Assembly (NCBI GenBank): GCA_016927595.1
Contig: JAFGMI010000019.1
Location: 124,001-188,000 of the forward strand
Source: Melioribacteraceae bacterium
Lineage (GTDB): Bacteria; Bacteroidota; Ignavibacteria; Ignavibacteriales; Melioribacteraceae
DNA: 64,000 nt
Direction of reading: 5' to 3'
The position numbers were made by a program, and so were the translations under genes. The notes below the pieces were generated by a model. That model was given only the letters and a program-made list of their open reading frames with translations, did no database searches and was not told the origin of the DNA. Every line of letters begins with the position of its first letter. Position 1 is the first letter of the stretch. Below, one piece after another: positions 1 through 8,297 of this stretch.

Positions 1-182
1 GACTTAATAAAAATAATGTGCCTTATGTAATTGAGGTTAATCCTAATCCGGATATTTCTCCCGATACGGGATTCGTAAGGTCAGCAACAGCAGCCGGCAT
101 TACTTACGATGATTTATTAAATCGTCTGGCAGGTTTCGCATTAAAAAGGAATATCAGTGATAAGAGCCATCAAAAAATCTGA
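1..182 (+). CDS. D-Ala-D-Ala ligase-like ATP-grasp protein, C-terminal end (partial)
   Basis: Only the last ~59 codons are in the window; the gene begins upstream. The reading frame starts at base 3 and ends with TGA at 180-182. The visible tail contains VIEVNPNPDISPD, the metal-binding Glu/Asn end of an ATP-grasp fold, then AAGITYDDL, the C-terminal helix pattern of D-alanine-D-alanine ligases. The family joins amino acids by ATP-dependent amide bonds. The last 26 bases overlap the GNAT gene, so the two are translationally coupled, and a KamA-type aminomutase follows. That context argues for a special amino-acid ligase rather than the housekeeping Ddl. The family call is fairly sure; the substrate is unknown. 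Confidence 0.75.
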   Translation, partial: LNKNNVPYVIEVNPNPDISPDTGFVRSATAAGITYDDLLNRLAGFALKRNISDKSHQKI

Positions 183-630
183 TCGCGATGCTTTAGTACG
201 AATTATCAACAGGGTTGATGAATTCAGCACTGAGGAAAAAGAAGTGGCAACTGAGCTTATTGATGAATCATTAAATTCCTCTGGCGAATACAGTTACATT
301 ACAAATGTGTTTGAACTGGACAATACTGTAGTTGGTTATTATTGTTTAGGTAAAAGAGCATTAACAGACGGTGTATACGATCTGTACTGGATAGTAGTTG
401 ATCCGCTTAAACAGGAAAACGGATTCGGAAAAAAATTACTGGAACATGCAGAGAAATTCGTCGAGAGTAAAAACGGAAGGTGGCTGCTGATTGAAACATC
501 ATCTAAAGATTCCTATAAAAAGACCAGAAATTTCTATCTGAGAAATTTTTATTCTAAAGTAGCTGAGATAAAAGATTTTTACAGTAAAAACGATGATTTA
601 ATAATTTTTGGCAAATATCTAATAACGTAA
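157..630 (+). CDS. GNAT-family N-acetyltransferase
   Basis: A 157-residue single-domain protein with the GNAT fold. The acetyl-CoA pyrophosphate-binding segment is seen as YWIVVDP followed by ENGFGKKLLEHAE (about residues 85-105), the usual (Q/R)xxGxG/A motif A. GNAT enzymes move the acetyl group of acetyl-CoA onto an amine. The start is GTG at 157, preceded at the right spacing by AAGGA, and overlaps the ATP-grasp gene by 26 bases; the aminomutase gene starts 11 bases after the stop. The position between these two genes makes a beta-amino acid such as beta-lysine a reasonable substrate, in the way AblB acetylates beta-lysine, but the protein is clearly shorter than AblB. The substrate is inference. 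Confidence 0.8.
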   Translation: MIRAIKKSDRDALVRIINRVDEFSTEEKEVATELIDESLNSSGEYSYITNVFELDNTVVGYYCLGKRALTDGVYDLYWIVVDPLKQENGFGKKLLEHAEKFVESKNGRWLLIETSSKDSYKKTRNFYLRNFYSKVAEIKDFYSKNDDLIIFGKYLIT

Positions 631-641
631 AGGATTATCAA

Positions 642-1799
642 ATGGAATTATGGCAGCAAATGATTAGGGATAGTATTCACTCTGTCGATCAGTTGGTGGA
701 AAAATTCGGTATTGACAGGAGTGTTGCAGAAAAACTTGATGAATTTTTTCAGGCAAGAATTAATCCTTATTACCTTGGTCTTATTAAATATCCGGGCGAT
801 CCAATCTGGCGTCAGTGTGTCCCCGATGAAATGGAATTGGAGGATATGGATGGATTTGAAGACCCATTGCATGAAGATGAAATGAGTCCCGTACCCAACA
901 TTACCCATAGATATCCAGACAGATGTTTGTTCCTGGTAACAAGTCAGTGCGGAATGTACTGTCGTTTTTGCACCAGAAAAAGAAAAGTCGGCAACTCAGA
1001 TAAAATATCGATGAAGCAGCTGGAATCAGCATTCAAATATATCGAATCGCACAAAGAAATACGTGACGTTATACTTTCCGGCGGTGATCCTCTAATGCTT
1101 ACCGATTATTTGCTTGAACGTATTCTAAGCAGGCTGCGAGAAATACCGCACGTGGAAATCATACGACTCGGCACAAAAATGCCCTGTGTTCTGCCGCAGA
1201 GAATCACGCCCAAGCTCTGCGAAATGATAAAAAAATATCACCCAATATATGTAAATACTCATTTCAATCATCCCTGGGAAATCACCGAAGAGAGTACAAA
1301 AGCCTGCTCAATGTTGGTGGATGCCGGATGCCCGGTAAGTAACCAGGCTGTGCTTATGAAAGGTGTAAACGATGATCCTGAAGTGATGAAAGAGTTGTTG
1401 TTAAAACTATTAAAAATAAGAGTTCGCCCTTATTACCTGTTCATGGCTGATGAGACAAAAGGCGCAATGCATTTCAGGACATCAATCGATAAAGGTCTTG
1501 AAATAATGGATCGATTAAGAGGGCATATAAGCGGGTTGGCAATACCTCACTTTGTTATCGATACACCCGGCGGCGGCGGAAAAATACCGATGCTCCCGGA
1601 TTACGTCCTCCATAAAGACAGCGATAAAATAATATTAAGAAATTACAAGTATGAAAATTTTATTTACCGAGATACTCATAATAGTAACGGTGAAGATAAT
1701 GGTAAGAAAACTGTTGTAAATAAGAGCAACGGAAAATCTAAAAAGAGTAAGGAACTATCGGCAAGTAAAATAACTCAACTTCAGTATAACGAAAATTGA
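642..1799 (+). CDS. kamA: Lysine 2,3-aminomutase-type radical SAM enzyme (KamA family)
   Basis: A 385-residue radical SAM, PLP-dependent aminomutase. The 4Fe-4S cluster cysteines are C103, C107 and C110 (CGMYCRFC). The PLP lysine is K314 in PGGGGK. D270 and D307 lie 44 and 7 residues before that lysine, the same spacing as Asp293 and Asp330, which hold the lysine side chain in the Clostridium subterminale enzyme; glutamate 2,3-aminomutases carry other residues there. This favours conversion of L-lysine to L-beta-lysine. The last ~50 residues form a Ser/Lys/Asn-rich tail with no recognised domain. The start ATG is preceded by AAGGA. A terminator follows directly. EpmB, which modifies EF-P, is the main alternative, but it is shorter and no EF-P gene is near. 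Confidence 0.85.
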   Translation: MELWQQMIRDSIHSVDQLVEKFGIDRSVAEKLDEFFQARINPYYLGLIKYPGDPIWRQCVPDEMELEDMDGFEDPLHEDEMSPVPNITHRYPDRCLFLVTSQCGMYCRFCTRKRKVGNSDKISMKQLESAFKYIESHKEIRDVILSGGDPLMLTDYLLERILSRLREIPHVEIIRLGTKMPCVLPQRITPKLCEMIKKYHPIYVNTHFNHPWEITEESTKACSMLVDAGCPVSNQAVLMKGVNDDPEVMKELLLKLLKIRVRPYYLFMADETKGAMHFRTSIDKGLEIMDRLRGHISGLAIPHFVIDTPGGGGKIPMLPDYVLHKDSDKIILRNYKYENFIYRDTHNSNGEDNGKKTVVNKSNGKSKKSKELSASKITQLQYNEN

Positions 1800-1800
1800 G

Positions 1801-1825
1801 AGGGGCACACCATTGCCCCTTTTTT
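1801..1825 (+). terminator. Rho-independent terminator after the aminomutase gene
   Basis: A 7-bp perfect stem (AGGGGCA, 1801-1807, with TGCCCCT, 1814-1820) with a 6-base loop is followed by a T run to 1825. It begins two bases after the aminomutase stop codon and ends just before the convergent nadK stop. Confidence 0.85.
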
Positions 1826-1826
1826 A

Positions 1827-2720
1827 TCATTTCCTGTTTCTTTGATTATTCCTCACATCCAACCCCCAGTAAAGTTTTTTCCTGAGAATCTGAAAATAAT
1901 TTGTTGATTGAATATGAATCAGCCTAATCGGCATCTCGCTTTTACGTATTTCAAATGTCGCCGGTGGATCATAATAATGAACGCGCTGACCGTCACAATT
2001 AACCTGTACCGACGAATGAGCTGAGTTTACCGTAATTGTAATTTTTTGTTCGCTCGATAAAACCAGTGGACGCATAGTTAGAGTATGCGGCGAAATCGGA
2101 CTAATTGTTATAACGTTGGCTTTTGGATTTACAATTGGTCCCCCTGCTGACAGTGAATATCCCGTTGAGCCGGTTGGAGTAGCTATTATTATACCGTCAG
2201 CCGCAAAAGTAGAAACATACTCATCATCCACCTTTATAGTAAGATCAATCATTTTCACCCATCTTCCCTTATCGATAACAAAATCATTGATCGAATATAA
2301 TTTTTTCTGACTGCTTCTTAATTCCACCGCTTCCAGAGCCATCCTTTCCTCGATGATGTATTTCCCCTCAACAATATTTTCGATCAGCTCATTTAGATTG
2401 TGATCGTCAAGCTCTGCAAGAAATCCAAGCTTCCCGAAATTAATCCCGATTATCGGGGAATTATATTTCAACGCATCATAGGCGGTTGTTAACATGGTCC
2501 CGTCTCCGCCAATCGAAATAATAATGTCGCAATCTTTAAATATTTCATCATTATTATTGTATTCCGCCTTCTGCAGCGCCTCAGGAAGTACTTCAAATGA
2601 AGCAAGAAAAGCTTCACTAATTACAAATTGAAGTTTACTTTCTCTAAGACGATTTGTTATAAAATACACAAAATCCAGGATGTTCTTTTTACTAACGTTT
2701 GGTATTATTCCGATTTTCAT
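1827..2720 (-). CDS. nadK: NAD kinase
   Basis: A 297-residue protein of the usual length that phosphorylates NAD to NADP in the cytoplasm with ATP or polyphosphate. The diagnostic GGDGT motif is at residues 71-75, followed by GINFGKLGFLAEL. The later conserved block GIIIATPTGSTGYSLSAGGP (about residues 175-195) completes the NAD-binding site. It is convergent with the aminomutase gene and divergent from the lectin gene. About 100 AT-rich bases upstream must hold its promoter. It appears to be a single-gene unit. Confidence 0.97.
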   Translation of the reverse strand: MKIGIIPNVSKKNILDFVYFITNRLRESKLQFVISEAFLASFEVLPEALQKAEYNNNDEIFKDCDIIISIGGDGTMLTTAYDALKYNSPIIGINFGKLGFLAELDDHNLNELIENIVEGKYIIEERMALEAVELRSSQKKLYSINDFVIDKGRWVKMIDLTIKVDDEYVSTFAADGIIIATPTGSTGYSLSAGGPIVNPKANVITISPISPHTLTMRPLVLSSEQKITITVNSAHSSVQVNCDGQRVHYYDPPATFEIRKSEMPIRLIHIQSTNYFQILRKKLYWGLDVRNNQRNRK

Positions 2721-2820
2721 ATTAGCTTTTCTTTTACTTAGCTAAAATTACATATTATCAATTTCGAAATAAAATATTTTTTCTTATGTTTGAGTGCTAA
2801 TCATATAAATCGAGGAAATT

Positions 2821-3186
2821 ATGAAAAAATTGTCCTTTCTCTTAACGCTTATCACTGTAATTTTTCTCTTTTCAACTGTGAATGCGCAGACTATTCAAAC
2901 TGGTAAATACGAAGCCAACTACCAGGCAAAAGGTTATTCACTGAATGAAGGATCTGGCAGAAGAGTCCACACTATTGAAGTTCGTTTCGAAAAACCGTTT
3001 GAAACAACACCCGAGGTGATTGTTACAGTAACTTATCTTAACGCCGATACTAAAGATGGTGTAAGAGTCAGGTACGAAGTCGGTGCTAAAGCAATCTCGA
3101 GGGACGGCTTTATAATAGAACTAGCAACCTGGGATGATTCAAAAGTACATGGTATTCGGGGTGACTGGCTTGCATTCAGCAATTAG
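2821..3186 (+). CDS. Secreted H-type lectin domain protein
   Basis: A 121-residue protein with a signal peptide (hydrophobic to about residue 20, cleavage likely after VNA-22). The mature part of about 100 residues fits one H-type lectin domain, known from snail agglutinins and Dictyostelium discoidin. Visible marks are FEKPFETTPEVIVTV, then DGFIIELATW and the C-terminal GDWLAF. Such domains bind GalNAc-type sugars as trimers or hexamers. The start is ATG with GAGGA upstream (2812-2816). It stands alone, with a terminator after it. The fold call rests on pattern recognition, and sugar binding is inferred from the family. Confidence 0.72.
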   Translation: MKKLSFLLTLITVIFLFSTVNAQTIQTGKYEANYQAKGYSLNEGSGRRVHTIEVRFEKPFETTPEVIVTVTYLNADTKDGVRVRYEVGAKAISRDGFIIELATWDDSKVHGIRGDWLAFSN

Positions 3187-3194
3187 TATTTTAC

Positions 3195-3223
3195 AAAGGG
3201 ACGAGTTGATTTTCGTCCCTTTT
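3195..3223. terminator. Bidirectional terminator between the lectin and ABC transporter genes
   Basis: A 10-bp perfect stem (AAAGGGACGA, 3195-3204, with TCGTCCCTTT, 3213-3222) and an 8-base loop. T and A runs on both sides allow it to serve the lectin gene on + and the glycan/ABC operon on -. The ABC stop codon lies in its right arm. Confidence 0.85.
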
Positions 3224-5084
3224 AATTATCCCTGAATTGTAACGCATACAACTTTTTATATATTCCTTGAGCGTTCTTAATTAATTCGTCGTGTCTACCC
3301 ACCTGTACAATTTTACCTTTTTCAAGAACAAGTATCACATCAGCGTTACGAATAGTACTTAACCTGTGTGCAATCACGAAAGTTGTTCTGTCTGCCATAA
3401 GTCTTTCAATTGCCTGTTGAACAAGTACTTCGGATTCATTATCAAGAGCTGAAGTTGCTTCATCGAATATCATAATCGGAGGATTTTTGAGAAGCGCTCT
3501 TGCGATAGAGATTCTTTGCCTCTGTCCGCCCGAAAGTTTTGTACCTCTTTCACCAATTATCGTTTCATACCCTTCAGGAAGCTCCACAATAAAACGATGT
3601 GCGTTGGCGGCTTTAGCAGCTTCAATAATTTTTTCCTCGGGATATTCCAGCAAGCCGTATGCAATGTTATTTCTAACGGTTTCATTAAACAACACAGTTT
3701 CTTGCGTTACAATCCCGAGTAGTTTTCTGAGATCTTCCAGTTTAACCTCACGAATGTCAACATTATCTATAAATATGCTTCCCGAGGTAGGATCATAAAA
3801 TCTTGGGATCAAATCAACAAGTGTTGTTTTACCCGCGCCGCTGCTTCCCACTAAAGCTATGATCTGACCTTTTTGTGCCTTGAAATTAATACCGTCGAGA
3901 ACAAGTTCCGGTGAATCATCATAATGAAATGACAAGTTTCTGAATTCAATTGTTTCTTTGAAATCTGTAATTGGAGTAGCGTCATCTTTATTCTCAATAC
4001 CGGGCGACTGATCAAGTACTTCAAAAATTCTTTCCCCAGCAGCTATTGCTTCCTGAATCTTGTTATTAACCGAGCTCATGGCTTTCATTGGCGGCATTAA
4101 TTGGAAAATAAAAAACAGGAATCCCAGAAATTCGCTGGCTTTAAGTGTCTTTTCAACCAATACTAAATGCCCGCCGTAGTAAATAATTATCACACCTACT
4201 ATAACCGCAATAAATTCGGTTGAAGGACCAGCTATTGTCCTGATTCTTACTTTAACAAGAATTCGCCTGAAGAACTTCTTGGTTTGATCGGTAAACTTTT
4301 TGTTTTCGTAGTCCTCCATGCCGAATGCTTTAACTATTTTAATTCCTGCAAGAGTCTCGTGCAATATACTTGTGATACTTCCAAGATCTTTTTGAAGCAG
4401 TTTGCTCTGTTTTCGGAGTTGTAGTCCAATAAAAGTAATAATAAAAACTGACACCGGTAGAATTAAAAAAGCAAAGAGCGTTAGTTTCCAGCTGATGGAA
4501 AATGCGAAGGCTAAAAATACTATTATTGTTACCGGTTCACGGAAAAGACTTAAAAATACTGCCGACACACTGGCCTGGATCAGATTAACATCGTTGGTAA
4601 ATCTAGATATGATGTTTCCGGCTTTTTCATTTTTGAAAAAACTCATCGGCAGCTTATGCAAATGCTTATACGTTGTATCCCTGATATCTTTAATAATCCC
4701 CTGTTCAACATAGGCGAGAAAATATTCCTGGAAATACCCCGAAAGATTTTTCCCGAGAAAAGCAATCAGAATAATTAAACATATTTTAAATAGTACGTCA
4801 CTTACATCACCTGAAAGAATATATTCCCGAAACTTCTCTGATATATCATTAAAAGTATCTGTTATAAATCCGGGTACAATAGTACTGTCTTTTTGCGGAT
4901 TTACTTCTTCAGTTTTTACATCAGACTGAACACCGGATTCCTGAAAAAGTGTATCCAGCAGCGGAATTGATAAGTAAACCGATGCACCGTGAAGCATAGC
5001 ATATAGAAAGGAAAAAATTATTGCTGTTGCAATATGTCTCCAGTAAGGGAAAAAAAACTTTAATATTCTTCTAAATGTATTCAC
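3222..5084 (-). CDS. MsbA-like ABC exporter (fused membrane and ATPase domains)
   Basis: A 620-residue half-transporter. The membrane domain with six helices covers about residues 15-345, and the ATPase domain follows. Walker A GSSGAGKT is at 413-420, the signature LSGGQ at 517-521, Walker B IMIFDE at 537-542 and the switch histidine in AHRLS at about 573. Proteins of this build flip lipid A or lipid-linked glycans across the inner membrane. An extra hydrophilic loop of about 45 residues (50-95) sits between the first two helices. It is the last gene of the glycan locus, 53 bases after the CDP-glycerol-type transferase gene, which suggests export of the product or its lipid carrier. Confidence 0.88.
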   Translation of the reverse strand: MNTFRRILKFFFPYWRHIATAIIFSFLYAMLHGASVYLSIPLLDTLFQESGVQSDVKTEEVNPQKDSTIVPGFITDTFNDISEKFREYILSGDVSDVLFKICLIILIAFLGKNLSGYFQEYFLAYVEQGIIKDIRDTTYKHLHKLPMSFFKNEKAGNIISRFTNDVNLIQASVSAVFLSLFREPVTIIVFLAFAFSISWKLTLFAFLILPVSVFIITFIGLQLRKQSKLLQKDLGSITSILHETLAGIKIVKAFGMEDYENKKFTDQTKKFFRRILVKVRIRTIAGPSTEFIAVIVGVIIIYYGGHLVLVEKTLKASEFLGFLFFIFQLMPPMKAMSSVNNKIQEAIAAGERIFEVLDQSPGIENKDDATPITDFKETIEFRNLSFHYDDSPELVLDGINFKAQKGQIIALVGSSGAGKTTLVDLIPRFYDPTSGSIFIDNVDIREVKLEDLRKLLGIVTQETVLFNETVRNNIAYGLLEYPEEKIIEAAKAANAHRFIVELPEGYETIIGERGTKLSGGQRQRISIARALLKNPPIMIFDEATSALDNESEVLVQQAIERLMADRTTFVIAHRLSTIRNADVILVLEKGKIVQVGRHDELIKNAQGIYKKLYALQFRDN

Positions 5085-5137
5085 TGTATCCGCAGATTAT
5101 TATTCACAAAAATATCGAATTAACCACTGTTATCAAA

Positions 5138-6196
5138 TTATTGTTCAATTATCCCTTTAGAGGATAGAAACTCACGGATAAGATTTGCAGCCCTTTCTCC
5201 GGCTTTACCGTCAAGTTTATCCAGCATTAATCCGCTATAATAATTTCGCTTATCGCTATGCTTATCCGGATTGGAAAGAGCGTAAGGAATTATTTTAACC
5301 AGCTCCTGGAAAGTCTCTACTCTGAAAGATACTTCACTGATTATGTTTATAATTTCATCATCCAGCCTCCCGGCTTTATTAACAATAAATGTTATTATCG
5401 GCTTGTCGAGCACTGCAAACTCAGCTATTATTGAACTGGTATCGCTTACAAATAGATCAGTAATCAGATAATACGGTAAAAGTGACTCATTTTCAGTAAA
5501 TACTATTTTCTGATTACTTCTTAAAACAGATTTATACAATCCATTTGTTAAAGGATGACATGTAACGACAATGTTATATTCATCCGTTAAATTATCCAGT
5601 TTATTAAACCACCTTTCTATAGCTGACATTCCCGATTTATTCCAGGTTGCTGAGAACATTATGGTTTTTTTATCCGGTTCATTAAACAGTTTTCTCTTAA
5701 ATTCATACAAATAATTTTCGTTAAAAGTCTCGTCAAATAGAGGGTCTATTTTAGGATAGCCTACCGCTTCACCGCATCTTATACCAATACTCTCAGATTG
5801 CTGCAGTTCGGCATTCGAAGTAAAAAGAAATAAATCAAATTTGTTATATCTCACGGGCGATATCATCCTTTTAAAATGATATGGACCATGTCTTAAACCT
5901 ATTTTAACTATGTTTTTAAGAGGGAACTTATAAAAAGCATGTCTTGCCATAATCACTGCATCAGTGGCAACCGGATATATTCCGGATTTAATACCTTTGT
6001 CTGCAAGCAATTTATGAGTCGCCAAGTCTCTAACAACAAAAGGAATATTGGAGAGGTATTTCTGAACGGGATTCAATACATAGTAGTCATGTATGTCATG
6101 ACAATAGAACACAGCATTCTTACTTTTTCCAAGATATTTATAAAGAATGCTGTATATAAAATACGGCAGTTTAAAAAGTATCTCCGACAGTACCAT
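5138..6196 (-). CDS. CDP-glycerol glycerophosphotransferase-family protein
   Basis: A 352-residue protein resembling the TagF/TagB family, which transfers glycerol phosphate or related units onto glycans. Recognisable blocks are VGYPKIDPLFDE (about 155-167), ATWNKSGMSAIERW, VVTCHPL and the C-terminal nucleotide-binding segment ITDLFVSDTSSIIAEFAVLDKPI (about 252-274), with the typical SDTSS. An amphipathic N-terminus fits membrane association. The ATG overlaps the stop of the upstream ATP-grasp gene (TAATG). In a diderm such a gene usually belongs to LPS or capsule synthesis. The donor and acceptor are unknown. Confidence 0.72.
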   Translation of the reverse strand: MVLSEILFKLPYFIYSILYKYLGKSKNAVFYCHDIHDYYVLNPVQKYLSNIPFVVRDLATHKLLADKGIKSGIYPVATDAVIMARHAFYKFPLKNIVKIGLRHGPYHFKRMISPVRYNKFDLFLFTSNAELQQSESIGIRCGEAVGYPKIDPLFDETFNENYLYEFKRKLFNEPDKKTIMFSATWNKSGMSAIERWFNKLDNLTDEYNIVVTCHPLTNGLYKSVLRSNQKIVFTENESLLPYYLITDLFVSDTSSIIAEFAVLDKPIITFIVNKAGRLDDEIINIISEVSFRVETFQELVKIIPYALSNPDKHSDKRNYYSGLMLDKLDGKAGERAANLIREFLSSKGIIEQ

Positions 6197-7251
6197 TAAA
6201 CCGTTAAATTATTTGACAGATATTTATTTAATCCGTACGCAATCTCTTCTTCAATCACATTGTTGTTGGGAATAAACTCCCAATCACCATCATGCTTTTT
6301 AGAATAATATCCCTTAGTTTTCACTACTACATTTATTCCGAAATGAAGTGCCTGATACTCAACTGTATAATACCTGCCATTTTTTTGTAATATATCCAGC
6401 GAAACAAACGGGGTATTAATCTTTTTTATGATTGCTTCAGCATAATCCAGCAATGCTTTTTCGGGTTTGTATTTATAATCCTGAATTTTAGTACCGCTGG
6501 CTTTGAAATCTTTACCTTTTGTGAATCGTTTCATCACGAAATAGTGGTCATAAATTATAAGAACCCTGAAATCAAAGCTTAATCCGGAAATATATTCCTG
6601 AAGAATAAAGCTTTTATTATTGGTCACATACCTCTTATATAATTCATAGTCTTGTTTATTATTATATTCCGGGTATTCCTTATAGATTCTTTTTAATCTG
6701 AAATATTTCCGCCTCAGTAAATCCATTTTATCAATAGCTCCGATTCTATCATACTTTTTTAATATTTTTCTGAGGTTGTTTTCGGTGCTCACCAAATGCA
6801 CACCTTTGCCGTTTGAACCGTCAAGAGTTTTAAATACCAGTGGATAAGATAAATTAAAACCTTGTATTTCGTTTCCGCTGCTCAGATATTTGGTCTCGGG
6901 TTCCGAAATTCCCAGATTGTTGAAGTATATTTTTTGGAAACCCTTGTTTTCATGACATACCAGTAATTCGTATCCGGGAACGACTGTGTTTTTTTTGCTA
7001 AGATGTCTAATCACATCTTTAATATATTTTCTGTAATCCGTAATCTGGCTGAAAGAATAAAATACTATTCTGTTTTCCAGATTTATATTTTTATTTACCA
7101 CATCATCGAATGAGTACTCGTTTAATTCCCATCCGTAATTTTGCAGCTCATAAATTATTTTTTGAGTATCCATACTAACCCAGGGTTTACGGGTTTGTCC
7201 GAAGAACCTTTCCCTGCATGTGATAAGTACTATACTTTTGTTCACTTTCAA
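6196..7251 (-). CDS. ATP-grasp ligase, tandem paralogue A
   Basis: A 351-residue protein with a RimK-like ATP-grasp core: the lysine K141 and loop DGSNGKG (144-150), then LQEYISG, FDFRVLI and the metal/substrate end VSLDIL...YTVEYQALHFG. It shares with its neighbour the N-terminal FGQTRKPWVS, the block CHENKG, the basic helix RRKYFR, KEYP and KASGTK. The family makes amide bonds from a carboxyl-phosphate intermediate. The substrate cannot be read from the sequence. The listed start is TTG inside the upstream stop (TTGA); GTG at 7245 is an alternative. The stop overlaps the next gene by one base. Its place in a glycosyltransferase operon suggests it adds an amino acid or peptide to a sugar. 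Confidence 0.75.
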   Translation of the reverse strand: MKVNKSIVLITCRERFFGQTRKPWVSMDTQKIIYELQNYGWELNEYSFDDVVNKNINLENRIVFYSFSQITDYRKYIKDVIRHLSKKNTVVPGYELLVCHENKGFQKIYFNNLGISEPETKYLSSGNEIQGFNLSYPLVFKTLDGSNGKGVHLVSTENNLRKILKKYDRIGAIDKMDLLRRKYFRLKRIYKEYPEYNNKQDYELYKRYVTNNKSFILQEYISGLSFDFRVLIIYDHYFVMKRFTKGKDFKASGTKIQDYKYKPEKALLDYAEAIIKKINTPFVSLDILQKNGRYYTVEYQALHFGINVVVKTKGYYSKKHDGDWEFIPNNNVIEEEIAYGLNKYLSNNLTV

Positions 7252-8297
7252 AAACCGTATTTTGCATTAAGATAATTCAAAACCGCGTCAGCATATTCAA
7301 CTTCAATCGAATCTCTTTCCAGGCAGACCTTCCAATTGTTATTTTCAAAAACATAATACTTCTTACCGGAAATCAATGTACTTATACCAAAATGAGAAGC
7401 CTGAAATTCAAGCAAGTGATATGCTGATCCATCATATGCAATATCAAGGGCAAGTATGGGAGTATCGAATTTGTCGAATAACGATCTGGCAAAATTCAAT
7501 AGCGCATGATCCGCCTGAATATTAAAATCAAATATCTTTGCTCCGCTGGCTCTGAAATCGCCTTTCCTGTTTAATCTTTTTGTTACGAAATATTTATTGT
7601 AAAATATCAACACCCTGAAATCATAATGCAGATCCGGTATGTAATCCTGCAGTACAAATCTCTTTGTACCTTTTATATAAGAACCGTACTCGTAATAATC
7701 GGCAGTGTTGCTGTAGTAAGGATATTCCTTATATATTTTATTTTTCCTGAAATATTTTCTTCTAAACAAATCTATTTTGTTCAAAATACTTATCCGGTTG
7801 AATCTGGTTAGTATTTTTATAAGTTGATTCTCATCTTCAATAAGATATACGCCTTTAGCATTTGAGCCATCCGTGGTCTTCAAAACACAGGGATACGTAA
7901 CAGTATAATTATTTAGTTCTTCAATACTGCTGAAATAATATGCATTAAGAGATTTGATACCATGCTGTTTCCTGAATAATTCCTGATAACCCTTATTTTC
8001 ATGACACAGCAACAGATCGTACGAGGGCAGAAGCACATTTTTCCCGGATAATAATAATAAAGTATCCTGAATATAATTGCGCTGGTTGTTTTTCTGACTG
8101 AATGTATAAACAATGAATGCGTTTTCTACTTCGATGTTTCGGTTTACAATATCACTGTATGAATAGATTCCGCAGGCTCCGAGTTTTTGCGTAAATTTTT
8201 CTATATCAATACTAACCCATGGTTTACGCGTCTGTCCGAAAAACTTATTCTCCGACGTTAAGATGATTATTTTATCAGGAGTATTACTGCTTTGCAT
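7248..8297 (-). CDS. ATP-grasp ligase, tandem paralogue B
   Basis: A 349-residue paralogue of the next gene downstream, with matching motifs throughout: FGQTRKPWVS (about 20-29), CHENKG (98-103), ATP-loop lysine K140 with DGSNAKG (143-149), RRKYFR, KEYP, YDFRVLI, RASGAK and FQASHFG. The ATP-binding residues look intact in both copies, so both are probably active, perhaps joining different units in sequence. It starts at ATG within the end of the GT9 gene (14-base overlap) and overlaps copy A by 4 bases. The function is inferred only to the level of an amide-forming ligase. Confidence 0.75.
   Translation of the reverse strand: MQSSNTPDKIIILTSENKFFGQTRKPWVSIDIEKFTQKLGACGIYSYSDIVNRNIEVENAFIVYTFSQKNNQRNYIQDTLLLLSGKNVLLPSYDLLLCHENKGYQELFRKQHGIKSLNAYYFSSIEELNNYTVTYPCVLKTTDGSNAKGVYLIEDENQLIKILTRFNRISILNKIDLFRRKYFRKNKIYKEYPYYSNTADYYEYGSYIKGTKRFVLQDYIPDLHYDFRVLIFYNKYFVTKRLNRKGDFRASGAKIFDFNIQADHALLNFARSLFDKFDTPILALDIAYDGSAYHLLEFQASHFGISTLISGKKYYVFENNNWKVCLERDSIEVEYADAVLNYLNAKYGF

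Noticed and set aside
642-1799. EpmB (EF-P lysine modification) as identity of the aminomutase
   Set aside because: The protein has the complete PLP lysine motif and both lysine-binding aspartates, is longer than EpmB, and there is no efp or epmA gene nearby.
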